This document shows positions 1 through 11,204 of a DNA stretch of 64,000 bases, one piece after another. The DNA lies in contig NW_025899946.1 in assembly GCF_022539505.1 (NCBI RefSeq), positions 372,001-436,000 on the forward strand. The letters are read 5' to 3'. Under the pieces are notes generated by a model. The model was not told the origin of the DNA. It ran no database searches and saw only the letters and a program-made list of their open reading frames with translations. The DNA comes from Lolium rigidum (taxonomy: Eukaryota; Streptophyta; Magnoliopsida; Poales; Poaceae). Numbering within the stretch: position 1 is the stretch's first letter; each line of letters starts with the position of its first letter. A program made the translations under genes and the position numbers.

Positions 1-1
1 G

Positions 2-825
2 GATGAAAAAGAAGAGGAGAGTGATGAACAAAAGGAGGAAGAATGGAGTAGCTACCCATGCCAACCTTCTAATGAGAGTAACTCTTTATCTCTTACACTA
101 TTTGATTGTCCTCCATGCTTACCAAAGGAGGATGAATGTTATGTTCCTGTGGATTCTCTTGAAATATTCCCTATGAGTAAAACTTGTGAGAATAATTATG
201 CTACTGTTATTCATGATAATCCATCCTATTTTGATAAATCTTATGATAATGCTTTGTTTGTGCCTGATGTCGAAATGCATGGTACTAAAGAGTTTTGTTT
301 AGCAAATGTTTATGATAGAGCTCTAGATGATGGTCCTATGTTACTTGATAATATTAATTGTACTACTAATGAAAATGGGATTGGAGAGGTCTTGACTTTA
401 TCTAGGAGTCCCATATTTTTGAGATTGATCAATCATCTTGTTATATTATTGATAAAAGTGGGTTTGAAAGTTTTAATCCCATTATTTTTGAGCTTGATAA
501 AAATTATGTGTTTATGGATCATGAAAAACATGCTTTATGTGATAGTTATATTGTTGAGTTTGTTCATGAAGCTACTGAAAATTATTATGAGATAGGAAAA
601 TATGGTTGTAGAAATTTTCATGGTACCAAAACACCTCTCTATATGCTTAAAATTTTGAAGTTACTCTTGTTTTATCTTCCAATGCTTGTCACTTTGTTCT
701 TCATGAATTTATTTGTGTACAAGATTCCTATGCATAGGAAGTGGGTTAGACTTAAATGTGTTTCGAATTTGCTTCTTGATGCTCCCTTTTGCTTCATTTT
801 CTATCTTCCATGTGAGCATCATTAA
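2..825 (+). pseudogene. ORF between pol and the 3' LTR of the outer Athila-like element, frameshifted
   Basis: An open frame runs from the left edge. It has an acidic start rich in Glu and Asp, then a Cys-containing stretch with a conserved look (CENNYATVIHDNPSYFDKSY). It shifts frame near 405-410 and continues in another frame to a stop at 825. The C-terminal part has two hydrophobic stretches, which could be membrane segments, near 655-720 and 765-815. I recall proteins of this type downstream of integrase in Triticeae Athila-like elements, but I cannot give a function. The position is where some Athila elements carry an env-like ORF; calling it envelope-like would be speculation. At least one frameshift makes this copy non-functional. 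Confidence 0.55.
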
Positions 826-2808
826 AATTGTTGAGCCCATCTTAATGGCTATAAAGAAAGAACTTCTTGGGAGATAACACATGTCTTTATTTTGCTATTG
901 TTTTGTTGTGTATTGGAAGTTGTTACTACTGTAGCAACCTCTTCTTATCTTTATTTTATTGCAATGTTGTGCCAAGTAAAGTCTCTAATAGAAGGTTGAT
1001 ACTAGATTTGGATTTCTGCGCAGAAACAGATTTCTATCTGTCACGAATTTGAGTAGGTCTCTCTGTAGGAAACTCAGAAAAATCTGCCAATTTTCATGCG
1101 TGTTCCTCAGATATGTACGCAACTTTCATTAGTTTTGAGTTTTCTGATTTGAGCAATGGAAGTACCGCTAAAAAATTCGTCTTTACTGGCTGTTTTGTTT
1201 TGACAGATTTTGTCTCTGTTTTTTGCATTATCACTTGTGGACTTTAAGCAAGGCTTTCTAGACGTGGAGAGCTGTAGCTAATGTTTTATTGAGTTCTTGC
1301 AATGTGTCACTACAGGACTAAAGTGGATTAAAGTTTTTTGAGTACTAACCCCTCTAATGAAGTTTATGAGAAGTTTGGTGTGAAAGAAGTTTTCAAGGGT
1401 CAAGAGAGGAGGATGATATATGATCAAGAAGAGTGAAAAGTCTAAGCTTGGGGATGCCCCCGTGGTTCATCCCTGCATATTTCAAGAAGACTCAAGCGTC
1501 TAAGCTTGGGGATGCCCAAGGCATCCCCTTCTTCATCAACAACTTATCAAGTCACCTCTAGTGAAACTATATTTTTATTCGGTCACATCTTATGTGCTTT
1601 ACTTGGAGCGTCTGTGTGTTTTTATTTTTGTTTTTGTTTGAATAAGATCGGATCCTAGCAATTCTTGTGTGGGAGAGAGACACGCTCCGCTTTTTCATAT
1701 GAACACTGGTGTTCTTCGTTTTACTTTTAAGGTTCATGACAAAAGTTGGAAGCTATTGCACTTATTGTTATTTGGTTGGAAACAGAAAATGCCTCATATT
1801 GTCTTGGATAATTTGATACTTGGCAATTGTTTTGAGCTCTCAAGTAGATCATGATTAAGCTCTTGCACCATGTAGTTTAAACCTATTAGTGGAGAACTAC
1901 CGTAGAGCTTGTTGAAATTTGGTTTGCATGATTGGTCTCTCTAAGGTCTAGATATTTTCTGGTAAAAGGGTTTGAGCAACAAGGAAGACAGTGTAGAGTT
2001 TTATAATGCTTGCAATATGTTCTTATGTGAGTTTTGTCTGTATCGGTTCATACTTGTGTTTGCTTCAAACAACCTTGCTAGCCAAAGCCTTGTACCGAGA
2101 GGGAATGCTTCTCGTGCATCCAAAACCTTGAGCCAAAACCTATGCCATTTGTGTCCACCATAACTACCTACTATGTGGTATTTTCTGCCATTCCAAGTAA
2201 ATACTTCATGTGCTACCTTTAAACAATTCAAAACTTTATTATCTCTTATTTGTGTCAATGTTTTATAGCTCATGAGGAAGTATGTGGAGTTTTATCTTTC
2301 AATCTTGTTGGGCAACTTTCACTAATGGACTAGTGACACATCCGCTTATCCAATAATTTTGCAAAAAGAGCTGGCAATGGGGTTCCCAGCCCCAATTAAT
2401 TAACTTTCATTAATAATTCTCTTCACATGTTTTGCCCTGATTCATCAGTAAGCAACTTAATTTTGAAAATAGACACTCCTTCATGGTATGTGAATGTTGG
2501 AAGGCACCCGAGGATTCGGTTAGCCATGGCTTGTGTAAGCAAAAGGTTGGGAGGAGTGTCGACCATAAATAAAACTAAAATACATGTGTAAACAAAAGAG
2601 AAGAGAGATGATCTACCTTGCTGGTAGAGATAACGTCCTTCATGGGAGCCGCTCTTTGAAAGTCTGTTTGATGAGGGGGTTAGAGTGCCCACTACCATTC
2701 GTTGACAACAACAAACACCTCTCAAAACTTTACTTTTATGCTCTCTATATGATTTCAAAACTTAAAAAGCTCTAGCACATGATTTAATCCCTGCTTCCCT
2801 CTGCGAAG
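826..2808 (+). other. Non-coding 3' internal region of the outer Athila-like element
   Basis: No credible gene lies here. The stretch has two copies of the motif CTAAGCTTGGGGATGCCC (about 1442-1460 and 1500-1518), which resembles the polypurine tract next to the LTR. It also has a stem-loop-forming block at 2472-2560 that recurs in the inserted element. The last 100 bp contain an 'atccctgcttccct' motif that also occurs at about 10690 in the inserted element. Confidence 0.6.
2472..2560 (+). repeat. Conserved stem-loop block, copy A
   Basis: The perfect inverted 8-mers GACACTCC (2472-2479) and GGAGTGTC (2553-2560) enclose a loop of about 73 nt with a conserved core containing GGTTAGCCATGGCTTGTG. 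The same arrangement occurs at 10341-10427 and 10456-10541 in the related inserted element. Confidence 0.7.
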
Positions 2809-2813
2809 GGCCT
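2809..2813. repeat. 5' target-site duplication GGCCT of the inserted Athila-like element
   Basis: GGCCT at 2809-2813 directly precedes the TGATAC start of the LTR. The same five bases follow the second LTR at 12604-12608. Confidence 0.9.
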
Positions 2814-4209
2814 TGATACGTCCAAAACGTATCTACTTTCCCGAACACTTTTGCTATTGTTTTGCCTCTAATTTGTGTATTTTGGATGCAACTAACACGG
2901 ACTAACGCTGTTTTCAGCAGAACTGTTCTGGTGTCTCGTTTTTGTGCGTAAATCCAACTTTCGGGAAAAACCTCGGGATTTTGACGGAAGGCCCTATTTT
3001 CCCAGAATAATGACGGAGCCGAAGGACAAATCAAGTGGAGGCCCGAGGGCCCCACACCATAAGGCGGCGCGGCCTAGGGGGGCCCGCGCGGCCCTATGGT
3101 GTGGCCCCCTCGGCTGGCCTCCGACGCCCTCCTTCGGACTATTTATCGGCCTCGACCTAAAAACGCACGGGGAGAAGTCGAAGTCGCCAGAAACCCTCCA
3201 GAACGCCGCCACATCGCGAAACTCCGTCTCGGGAGCCAGAAGTCTCCGTTATGGCACTCCGCTGGGACGGGGAATTGGAGGAGATCATCGCCGCCATCAC
3301 CGCCAACGCCTCTCCATCAACCAGCCATGTTTCCCCCATCCATGTGTGAGTAATTCCCCCGCTTTAGGCCGAAGGGGATCGTAGGGATTGGATGAGATTG
3401 GTCATGTAATAGCATAAGATTGTTAGGGCATAGTGCCTAGTGTCCGTAATTGGTACTTTGATGATATTGTTGCAACTTGTTATGCTTAATGCTTGTCACT
3501 AGGGCCCGAGTGCCATGATCTCAGATCTGAACATGTTATTATTTCATCATGATATTCATTGTTTATGGTCTTACCCGCAAGTTGTATACACATGTCACCG
3601 TCCGGAACCAATGGCCCCGAAGTGACGAAATTGGGACAACCGGAGGGGATGGTAGTGATGTGAGGATCACATGTGTTCACGGAGTGTTAATGCTTTGCTC
3701 CGGTACTCTATTAAAAGGAGTACCTTAATATCCGAGTAGTTTCCCTTGAGGCCCGGCTGCCACCGGCTGGTAGGACAAAAGATGTTGTGCAAGTTTCTCA
3801 TTGCGAGCACGTACGACTATAATTGGAACACATGCCTATTGATTGCTTTGTACTTGGATACCGTTTTATTATATCCAAATGCCCTGCTATGATTGTTACA
3901 TGAGTCTCTCTCATCCATGCAACGCCCGTCATCCGTCCCCGTGCCTACAGTATTTTAATCCTGCTGTTTACTAAAATCACTACTGCTGTCTTTGTTACTC
4001 TGCTGCTTTTATTTCACTACTTGCTACTACTATAAAACTGTTACTACTCGATAAACTCTTGCGAGCAAGTCTGTTTCCAGTGCAGCTGAATTGACAACTC
4101 CGCTGTTAAGGCTTTCAAGTATTCTTTGTCTCCCCTTGTGTCGAATCAATAAATTGGGTTTTACTTCCCTCGAAGACTCGTTGCGATCCCCTATACTTGT
4201 GGGTCATCA
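2814..4209 (+). repeat. 5' LTR of the inserted Athila-like element
   Basis: 1396 bp, starting TGATACGTCCAAAACG and ending GTGGGTCATCA. It matches 11205-12603 along its full length. A GC-rich near-palindrome lies at 3047-3108, about 30 nt upstream of a TATA-like CTATTTATC (3139-3147), which places the likely promoter there. No gene is inside. Confidence 0.92.
3047..3108 (+). promoter_or_regulatory. GC-rich near-palindrome upstream of the LTR promoter
   Basis: The arms GGGCCCCACACCATA and TATGGTGTGGCCCC are nearly perfect inverted repeats around a very GC-rich centre. It lies just upstream of a TATA-like CTATTTATC. Related blocks occur in the other LTRs (11439-11499, 13349-13416) and inside the element at 7285-7358. 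A role in transcription is inferred from position only. Confidence 0.5.
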
Positions 4210-4220
4210 AGACTATTTTC

Positions 4221-4238
4221 CGGCGCCGTTGCCGGGGA
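4221..4238 (+). other. Primer-binding site, tRNA-Asp type
   Basis: CGGCGCCGTTGCCGGGGA differs by one base from the complement of the 3' end of plant tRNA-Asp (TGGCGCCGTTGCCGGGGA). It begins 12 nt after the 5' LTR, where minus-strand priming is expected. Confidence 0.8.
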
Positions 4239-4296
4239 GCATAGCTTTATTTGGAAGTTCACTTGGATTGATATTGTTCGCTGCAAATTCTCCATC

Positions 4297-5923
4297 ATGG
4301 GTAAACCTCGCGATACTAAGGTCGCCATATTACCATCCACTACAAGAAAAGGTACAACTCGAGTACCTCTGCTGCTCTTGATTCACCATCTCGTGATTGA
4401 TAAACTTGTTTCACCACCACAAGCTTCAAATGCTGGTACTTCTGCTGAATCTGAAAACTCTCATAATATTGATAATATTTCTGCTGTGCTTGATGATAGT
4501 GGTTCATTGGGAACTTTTCTAGATACTACAATTGCTAGGTCTAGACAAATTGAAAATACTGAAACTCCTGATGTTACTACACCTGTTAATTCACCTGAAC
4601 TTGAATACTCTAGTGATGATCTTGATGAAGATTATGTGGAACTTGATGATGATTTTATTGAAAAATGCAATGCTACTACCGATGCAAGAAAAATTAAAAA
4701 GTTGCTTGCAGTAACATACTCGTTAGATATAAACTCGTCTCCCGATCCTAAATTTGCCACATCTCCTATAAACATTAAGGATAAAGATTATGATTTTTCT
4801 CTTGATCTATCTCATATAGCTATTGTTGAGAAAACACCCTTTTGTGGTACTTGAAAAAGAAAGTGCTTGTTGAACACATGACTGAGTTATCTACTACGAG
4901 TAGCTTGTTTTTCGATGATGTTAAGAAGCGTACTTACTTTGTTGCTAAAATCTTTCCATTCTCAATAAAGGATGACGCTAAAACTTGGTATAATAGTTTG
5001 CCACCTAGTTCTATTAAAAGTCCAAAAGAATTGCTTAATGTTTTCTTCCGGAAATACTTTCCTGCTAGTGCTCAACATGTCTGCTTTGCGGAGAGTTTAT
5101 AATTTTGATCGGGGAGATGAAGAGAAATTGCTCGAGGCTTGGGCGAGATTTTGCTCTCTTATTAGAGCTCGCTCGACCATGATTTGGAAAAGCATGATTT
5201 ACTTGATATATTTTATAGTGGACTAACCATTGAGTCTAGGGCATACCTGGATAGTTGTGCTTGGTTGTGTTTTCGTGAAAAGAACTTCGGACGATGTCTG
5301 AAGAATTATTGGCTAAAATAGGCCGGAATCATGATGATTGGACTACACCCGAACCAACTCCAACGCCAATATTGAAGAAGAGGGGTTTAATTAAATTGAA
5401 TGATGAAGATATGAGGGAAGCCAAGAAGTCTCTCAAGGAGAAAGGTATTAAATGCGAAGATGTGAAGAATCTACCTCCCATAGAAGATATATGTGAGATA
5501 ATTCCCCCTTCATCCATGATTGAGGTAAACTCCCTTCAACGCTTTACTAGGGAAGATATTCCGTATTCAAAACCTCCTGCACAATGCTTAGATGAGTTTG
5601 ATAATTATATTGTTAAGCAAGAAAATTTTAATATGAGAGTAGAGAATCATCTAATGGAAAATTCTCAAGCTATTAGTGAATTGCATGATATTGTGGAGAG
5701 AACCTCCAATGATGTTAAGATGCTTGTTAAACATTTTCATATGGTTCAAACTCAAATTGATCAACTCACTAAAGTGCAAAATGACTTTTTAGGAAATAAT
5801 GCTAAAGAAAAGCATGCTTATGAAGTAACAACTAGAGGTGGTGTCTCTACCCAGGATCCTCTATATCCTGAAGGGCATCCCAAAAGAGTTGAACAAGATT
5901 CTCAACGAACTAAAACTAGCTAG
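4297..5923 (+). pseudogene. Athila-type gag, broken by several frameshifts
   Basis: The reading starts at ATG 4297 (MGKPRDTKVAIL) and runs to a stop at 4854. Coding similarity then continues in other frames over 4842-5226 and 5294-5923. The middle part holds the retrotransposon gag core (for example KDDAKTWYNSLPP and FFRKYFPASAQH). The last part is a helical region with many charged residues and a Lys-rich end just before the protease ORF. Gag would form the particle that packages element RNA. At least three frame changes (near 4850, 5085 and 5230-5290) prevent a full-length product from this copy. The boundaries of the broken pieces are approximate. Confidence 0.75.
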
Positions 5924-6959
5924 TGCTCCATCTAAGAAAAAGAAAAAGAAACATAAGAATGTTGTAGAATCCTCTGAACCTATTAATGATCCTAATAGTA
6001 TTTCTATTTCTGATGCTGAAACTGAAAGTGGTAATGAACATGATAAAGATAATGATAAGAATGATACTCCTAATAAAGAAGAAGTTGAAAAAGAACCTGA
6101 AAAGCATGCTAAAAATAAAAAGTATACTAAAGAAGATTTTATTGCTGAGAAACATGGTAATGAAAGAGAACCTTGGGTGCAAAAGCAAATGCCTTTTCCT
6201 GCTAAGAAACTAAAATCAAAGGAAGAAGAACACTATAATAAATTTTGTGATTGGATGAAACCTTTATTCTTGCAAATACCTTTGACTGATGCTATTAAAT
6301 TGCCTCCTTATTCAAAGTATATGAAAGATATTGTTACTAACAAAAGGAAAATCCCCAATGAGGAAATTTCCACTATGCTTGCTAATTACTCTTTCAATGG
6401 CAAAGTTCCAAAGAAGTTGGGCGACCCAGGTATACCTACTATTCCTTGTTCTATTAAGAATAATTATGTTAAAACTGCTCTATGTGACTTGGGAGCCGGT
6501 GTTAGTGTTATGCCTTTTTCTCTTTATAAGAGACTTTACTTAGATAAGTTGATACCTACTGATATATCTTTGCAAATGGCTGATAAATCTACTGCTATTC
6601 CTGTTGGTATATGTGAGGATGTTCCTGTTCAAGTTACTAATAACTGCTTGATATTAACTGATTTTGTTGTGTTGGAAATGCCCGAAGATGATAATATGTC
6701 TATTATTCTTGGGAGACCTTTTCTTAACACCGCAGGGGCTGTTATTGATTGCAATAAAGGAAAGGTTACTTTCAATGTTGATGATAAGGAACACACCGTC
6801 TATTTCCCCAAGAGGATTGAGAAAGCGTGTGGAGTTAATACTATTTCTAATGTGAGAACTATCAAAGTGGGAACTATTGATTGTCCTATATATGAGCCTA
6901 AAGAAGAATATCAAACTCTTGTGATCGGATCCATATCAATACAATTCAAGGTAACATGA
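5838..6959 (+). CDS. Athila-type aspartic protease ORF of the retrotransposon
   Basis: An open frame of 373 codons overlaps the end of the broken gag in another frame. The first third is a Lys/Glu-rich linker. The protease domain lies roughly at residues 190-330. Its active-site motif is LCDLGAGVSVMP, with the Asp-Leu-Gly-Ala form typical of Athila elements instead of Asp-Thr/Ser-Gly. The second conserved motif is ILGRPFLNTAGAVID. The enzyme would process gag. The ORF ends without running into reverse transcriptase, and the following 700 bp hold no pol. The chosen start is simply the first ATG of the open frame; the domain could be expressed from gag by frameshifting. Confidence 0.75.
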   Translation: MVSLPRILYILKGIPKELNKILNELKLASAPSKKKKKKHKNVVESSEPINDPNSISISDAETESGNEHDKDNDKNDTPNKEEVEKEPEKHAKNKKYTKEDFIAEKHGNEREPWVQKQMPFPAKKLKSKEEEHYNKFCDWMKPLFLQIPLTDAIKLPPYSKYMKDIVTNKRKIPNEEISTMLANYSFNGKVPKKLGDPGIPTIPCSIKNNYVKTALCDLGAGVSVMPFSLYKRLYLDKLIPTDISLQMADKSTAIPVGICEDVPVQVTNNCLILTDFVVLEMPEDDNMSIILGRPFLNTAGAVIDCNKGKVTFNVDDKEHTVYFPKRIEKACGVNTISNVRTIKVGTIDCPIYEPKEEYQTLVIGSISIQFKVT

Positions 6960-7675
6960 TTGATTTGAGGTTTATTTCTTCATATGCTATGTAAAATTTA
7001 TTTGGTGGCAAGACTTGATCAACCTTGTTAACAAATACCTTTTATATGCATAGAGGAGGTAAACAACATCTCTTTCTTCCTCCACTTGCTTTAGTTGCTG
7101 TAGCACTTTTATTTTTTCCAAAGTTCCTTAGTTGATTAGAGTTTTCAAAAAATTTCCTGGCCAGTAATAATAAACTTAATACCCAGAAATGTGCATTTTT
7201 CAAAGTTTTCAAAAATTCGCGAAAATTACACCGTTGGTCCTATTTTTCGACGAGGCACCTGGGAGCACCAGAGGATGACATGTGGGGCACCACAGGGTGC
7301 CACACCACAGGCCGGCGCGGCCAAGGAGGGGGGCGCGCCACCCTGTGGTGTGGGCCCCTCCTTGCCCCACTACTTCATCTCTTTCTCCCAGCATCTTCTC
7401 TCTCCCGAAAAACTCGAACCAACTTTCTCTCACTCGCGTTTTTGCTCAAGAGCTCAGGATTTTTCGATCTCTTTGCTCAGCCCAGATTTCGTCTCGAAAT
7501 TTGGCACATTTGCTCTCCGGTATGTGACTCCTTCGATTATCCAAATAGAATTTTGTTTGGTTGAGTATATCTTGAATATTTTGCTGCTGTAGGTAACATG
7601 TTTAGTGAGCTTGCATGCTTGTTCTAAGTGGTAGAAACTAGTTTTGATGCATGATTAGTACTCTAGCAAGTTCCT
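6960..7675 (+). other. Internal untranslated region between protease and the second ORF, promoter-like
   Basis: There is no convincing coding sequence. At 7285-7358 it carries a GC-rich inverted repeat related to the one upstream of the LTR promoter. Pyrimidine-rich, 5'UTR-like sequence follows. A plausible intron then runs from CCG|GTATGTGAC (about 7519) to TGCTGTAG|GTAAC (about 7593). The arrangement suggests a separate transcript for the downstream ORF. Confidence 0.4.
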
Positions 7676-8865
7676 ATGGTAGTTTCCCTCAATTATATGT
7701 CACCAAATCAAGTTTTATATTGTTTGTTGAAAAATTTCAGAAAAGAGATGAAGAAGTTCAAATTTGGAGAATTGTTCAAGAAAGGAACAACCAGCACCGG
7801 GAGGCCTTCTAGGACCGCCACCCAAATTAGGCGATCATATAATGAGGATATCATCGCGCCTAGCTTCGCGCCCGAAGAGGACAATGGGCCTCCTAATGCT
7901 TCATCCTTCCCATGTTATGATTTTCTGACAAATGCAGGGATATTGGATGATTTCTTCACCCTTGTCAACAGGGCGGGTTTAGCCACCTACGTTGGAGATG
8001 AAAGGGAGCAATACTACATGCTCACCAAAATTTCGTCGAGAGCTTCAAGTTCCAAAACACGCAATATAGTCCGACAGTTGCATTCAAGATCTATGGTAAT
8101 CCTGTTACTATGGAGTTGGAAGAATTTTGTCGTGCATTGGATATTGCCCTCGTAGGTACAGCAAGGAGGATTGATGACAACCCCCGAGACTTGTTGGAGC
8201 TCTATCGAGGGATCACCAATGATGATTGTCGCACCATTCAGCGGGGCAAGATAAGGAACATTCAACTCCCCGCCATTAAATATTTTGCATATTACATTGC
8301 CACTAGCATTCTTGGTAGGGAGAACACTAGCAATATTTCTAGTTACGATCTTGCTTTCTTGAATATTGCACTTACTGGACGGACATCTTATCATCTTGGC
8401 TCTCTTATTGCTCGCCGCCTATCTAACAGGGGGCCTATTTTTGGAGGAACTATTGCACTGCGCATTTTAACATATTTAGAGCTTCCTATTGATCCTAATG
8501 ATGTGCCATTAACTCCTAGGAGGCTTGATATCACTGCTATGAAAAGCCATCATTTTGTTACCACTGATTCCACTGTAGATAATATGGTCTATAGAATGTT
8601 GTTTGCTGACGGGGATGAGAAAGAAATCCCTCTTCCCCAACCAGGTTTGTTCGGTATTGACAGGCAACCATGGTCGCGCACTAAGGAGGAGGTGGATGAA
8701 CATATGAAGATACAAGATTTCCACCAGCAGCATGACTCCGAGGACGCCGAGCCCTCCTACGACTACACCGTCACGTATCCGGGTGCTTCTTCTAGCACAT
8801 ACCCGGAATATGATCCATCTTCGTCGTACTGCGGGGATACTACCTCATGGCCTCGATGGGATTGA
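7676..8865 (+). pseudogene. Second ORF of the Athila-like element, one frameshift
   Basis: The ORF begins near ATG 7676 or 7748 (MKKFKFGELFKKGTTSTG). It runs in one frame to about 8020, then continues in another frame to a stop at 8865, so one small indel near 8020 breaks it. Recognisable blocks are FLTNAGILDDFFTLVNRAG, TVAFKIYGNPVTMELEEFC and SYHLGSLIARRL. This resembles the protein I know as the Athila ORF1-like or 'putative plant transposon protein' family, whose biochemical role is unknown. The C-terminal 60 residues are rich in Asp, Ser and Tyr and probably disordered. It may have been expressed from its own internal promoter. Confidence 0.6.
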
Positions 8866-11204
8866 ACTCCACTTAGGCCAAAAGCCTAAGCTTGGGGGGA
8901 GGTATACCGCCATCACTCATTCTTTGCATATCATGGTTGCTGGATACTTGTATATACTTGTTTAGTTTGTTTGAGTGGTTTTCTAATGAGAGGGAGATGA
9001 TATTTGGGGAAGTGCTGCCTGAAAACAGATTCTGGACTGTTACCGTAAAAATTCGTGCGCACAGCCAGAACGTTATTTTGAGCTGCCAATTTTTGTGCAG
9101 GTTCCCCAGGTTGTTATCTAACTTTCATTAGTTGAACACTTTTCGAGCTGAGCAACGTAAGATTTTTGTAAAAATCGATTTCTGTACTGCTGTCAGGTTT
9201 TGGCAGATTTCTGCCATCTCGCTTTTCTGTGTTTCTTTTAGTTTGCTATTTCTTGCTTTCACTTTGTTTCTTTTCCAAAACACAAAAAGACCAAAAATAT
9301 TTCTGTTGTTTATCTTCACCATTTGTTTATCTTGGTTGCTTGCATTTGTTTCGCTTTATTTGCTATTGCTAGTTTGCTATAAGAAAACTCAAAAAGATTT
9401 TGCTTTGTTTGCTTGTTTCCTTTTGTTCTTGTTCTCAAATTCGGAAACACCAAAAATATTTGATGTTCTTCTTTGGTTTGTAAAGTTCATCATGAGTTCA
9501 ATGGTCTTCGGTGGCTGGAGCATGGTTTTCATTTCATATTATCCAAGCTACACAAGTGAAAAGGCAATAATGACGATCTACGACAATCTGATTGTGGTGA
9601 GAGGCTGGTATGAACTCTATTTGTTTTCATTTTTGTACATATACTCATCCATGTGAGCATGCTTAGTTGGTTCATGTGAGGTATATGTCATTTAAGAAAG
9701 TTTAGTAGTTCATGATCTCTCATGTTAGCTCCAATTTATTAATATGAGTAGCATGTCATGGATGTTTGCTTGCATTGTTTTATTCATAAGTAAGTATGGC
9801 ATTGTGGTATCCTCCTCTGAATAATTCATTTATATCGACTTGGCACATGCTCACGCATGCATATGACTGAACAAAAGTCAATTAAGCCTCAATGATTTAC
9901 ATTGTTTCGAGTTCTTGTATCACTTTTATGCCTCGGTTAATTTATTTTGCCGCAAGCATGATTATGACGATTCATCGCTCTCTTGATTTGTCGCTCCCTA
10001 GTCTTTTGCTAGCCTTCACTTGTACCGAGCGGAAACGCTGCTCGTGCCTCCAAACACATGAAAACCAAGTTGTTCCAAAGTGTCCACCATAAATACCTAT
10101 GCATGGCATTTCAAACCATTCCAAGTAAATTCTCATGCGCTACCTTTAAAACCTTCAAAATGCTTCTCAATTTGTGTTAATGTTTCATAGCTCATGAGGA
10201 AGTATGTGGTGTTTAGCTTTCAACCTTGTCATTTACTTTTGACGGATTCTCATATGGACTAGTGGCACATCCGCTTATCCAATAATTTTGCAAAAGAGCT
10301 GGCAATGGGATTCCCAGTCCCGAATTAATTAACTTAAATAGACACTCCTCCATGGTTTGTGATTGTTGGACGGCACCCGAAGATTCGGTTAGCCATGGCT
10401 TGTGTAAGCAAAGGTTGGGGGAGTGTCATCATCATAATAAAACTAAACTAAAAAGGCACTCCTTCATAGTATGTGATTGTTGGCGGGCACCCGAGGATTC
10501 GGTTAGCCATGGTTTGTGTAAGAAAGGTTGGAAGGAGTGTCACATAAACATGCAAATAATTCATGGGAGCCGCTCTTGAAAGTCCGGTTGGCGAGGTAGT
10601 TGGTGTACCCATTACCATTCATTGACAACAACAAACACCTCTCAAAATAATTTTACTCCTGCTTTACAAATGAAAAGCTCTAGCGCATGTTAATCCCTGC
10701 TTCCCTCCGCGAAGGGTCAATCTTTTACTTTTATGTTGTGTCTCCATCCTTTCTTTGAGCACCTTCTTGAGAGCACAACTGTCATTCTTAGTGTAATATG
10801 CTTGTCACAAAATATGATTGATTGTGGTATAACTTTGATGCTTTTATCTTTGACAATCACTACTTCTAGTCTTTCTATGAACTCCAGAGGTGCCCGGGCA
10901 TTTATGTTTTGCCAATCAAATACAGGCAAGCGAGATACCACTCTATCATACTCATTTATGAACATTGCAATCCTGCTTATATACATGATTCATGATGCTT
11001 ATTATTAATTGTTGGTACCTCTTCGTGATTGACATAGCTGTTAGATGATCTTATTTCCATGTATCTTATTATGAACTGCTTAAGTATTAGCCATATCATG
11101 AGAATATATACATCATATGAGCAAATGTGTTCGTGAAAGTTCTTTTATCGCTCAGTTGTTAACTGAATTGCTTGAGGACAAGCAATAAGCTAAGCTTGGG
11201 GCGT
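8866..11204 (+). other. 3' internal non-coding region of the inserted Athila-like element
   Basis: No gene is supported. The region has a polypurine-like CTAAGCTTGGGGGGAGG right after the second ORF (8887-8903). It then has AT-rich sequence, a pair of stem-loop blocks at 10341-10427 and 10456-10541, and a final TAAGCTTGGGGCG tract next to the 3' LTR. Much of about 9990-10720 is alignable by eye with 2080-2805 of the outer element. Confidence 0.6.
10341..10541 (+). repeat. Tandem pair of conserved stem-loop blocks, copies B and C
   Basis: Copy B (10341-10427) has arms GACACTCC and GGAGTGTC. Copy C (10456-10541) has arms CACTCCTT and AAGGAGTG. Both loops contain the core GATTCGGTTAGCCATGG. The outer element has one such block at 2472-2560, so the pair looks like a local duplication in this family. 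Confidence 0.7.
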
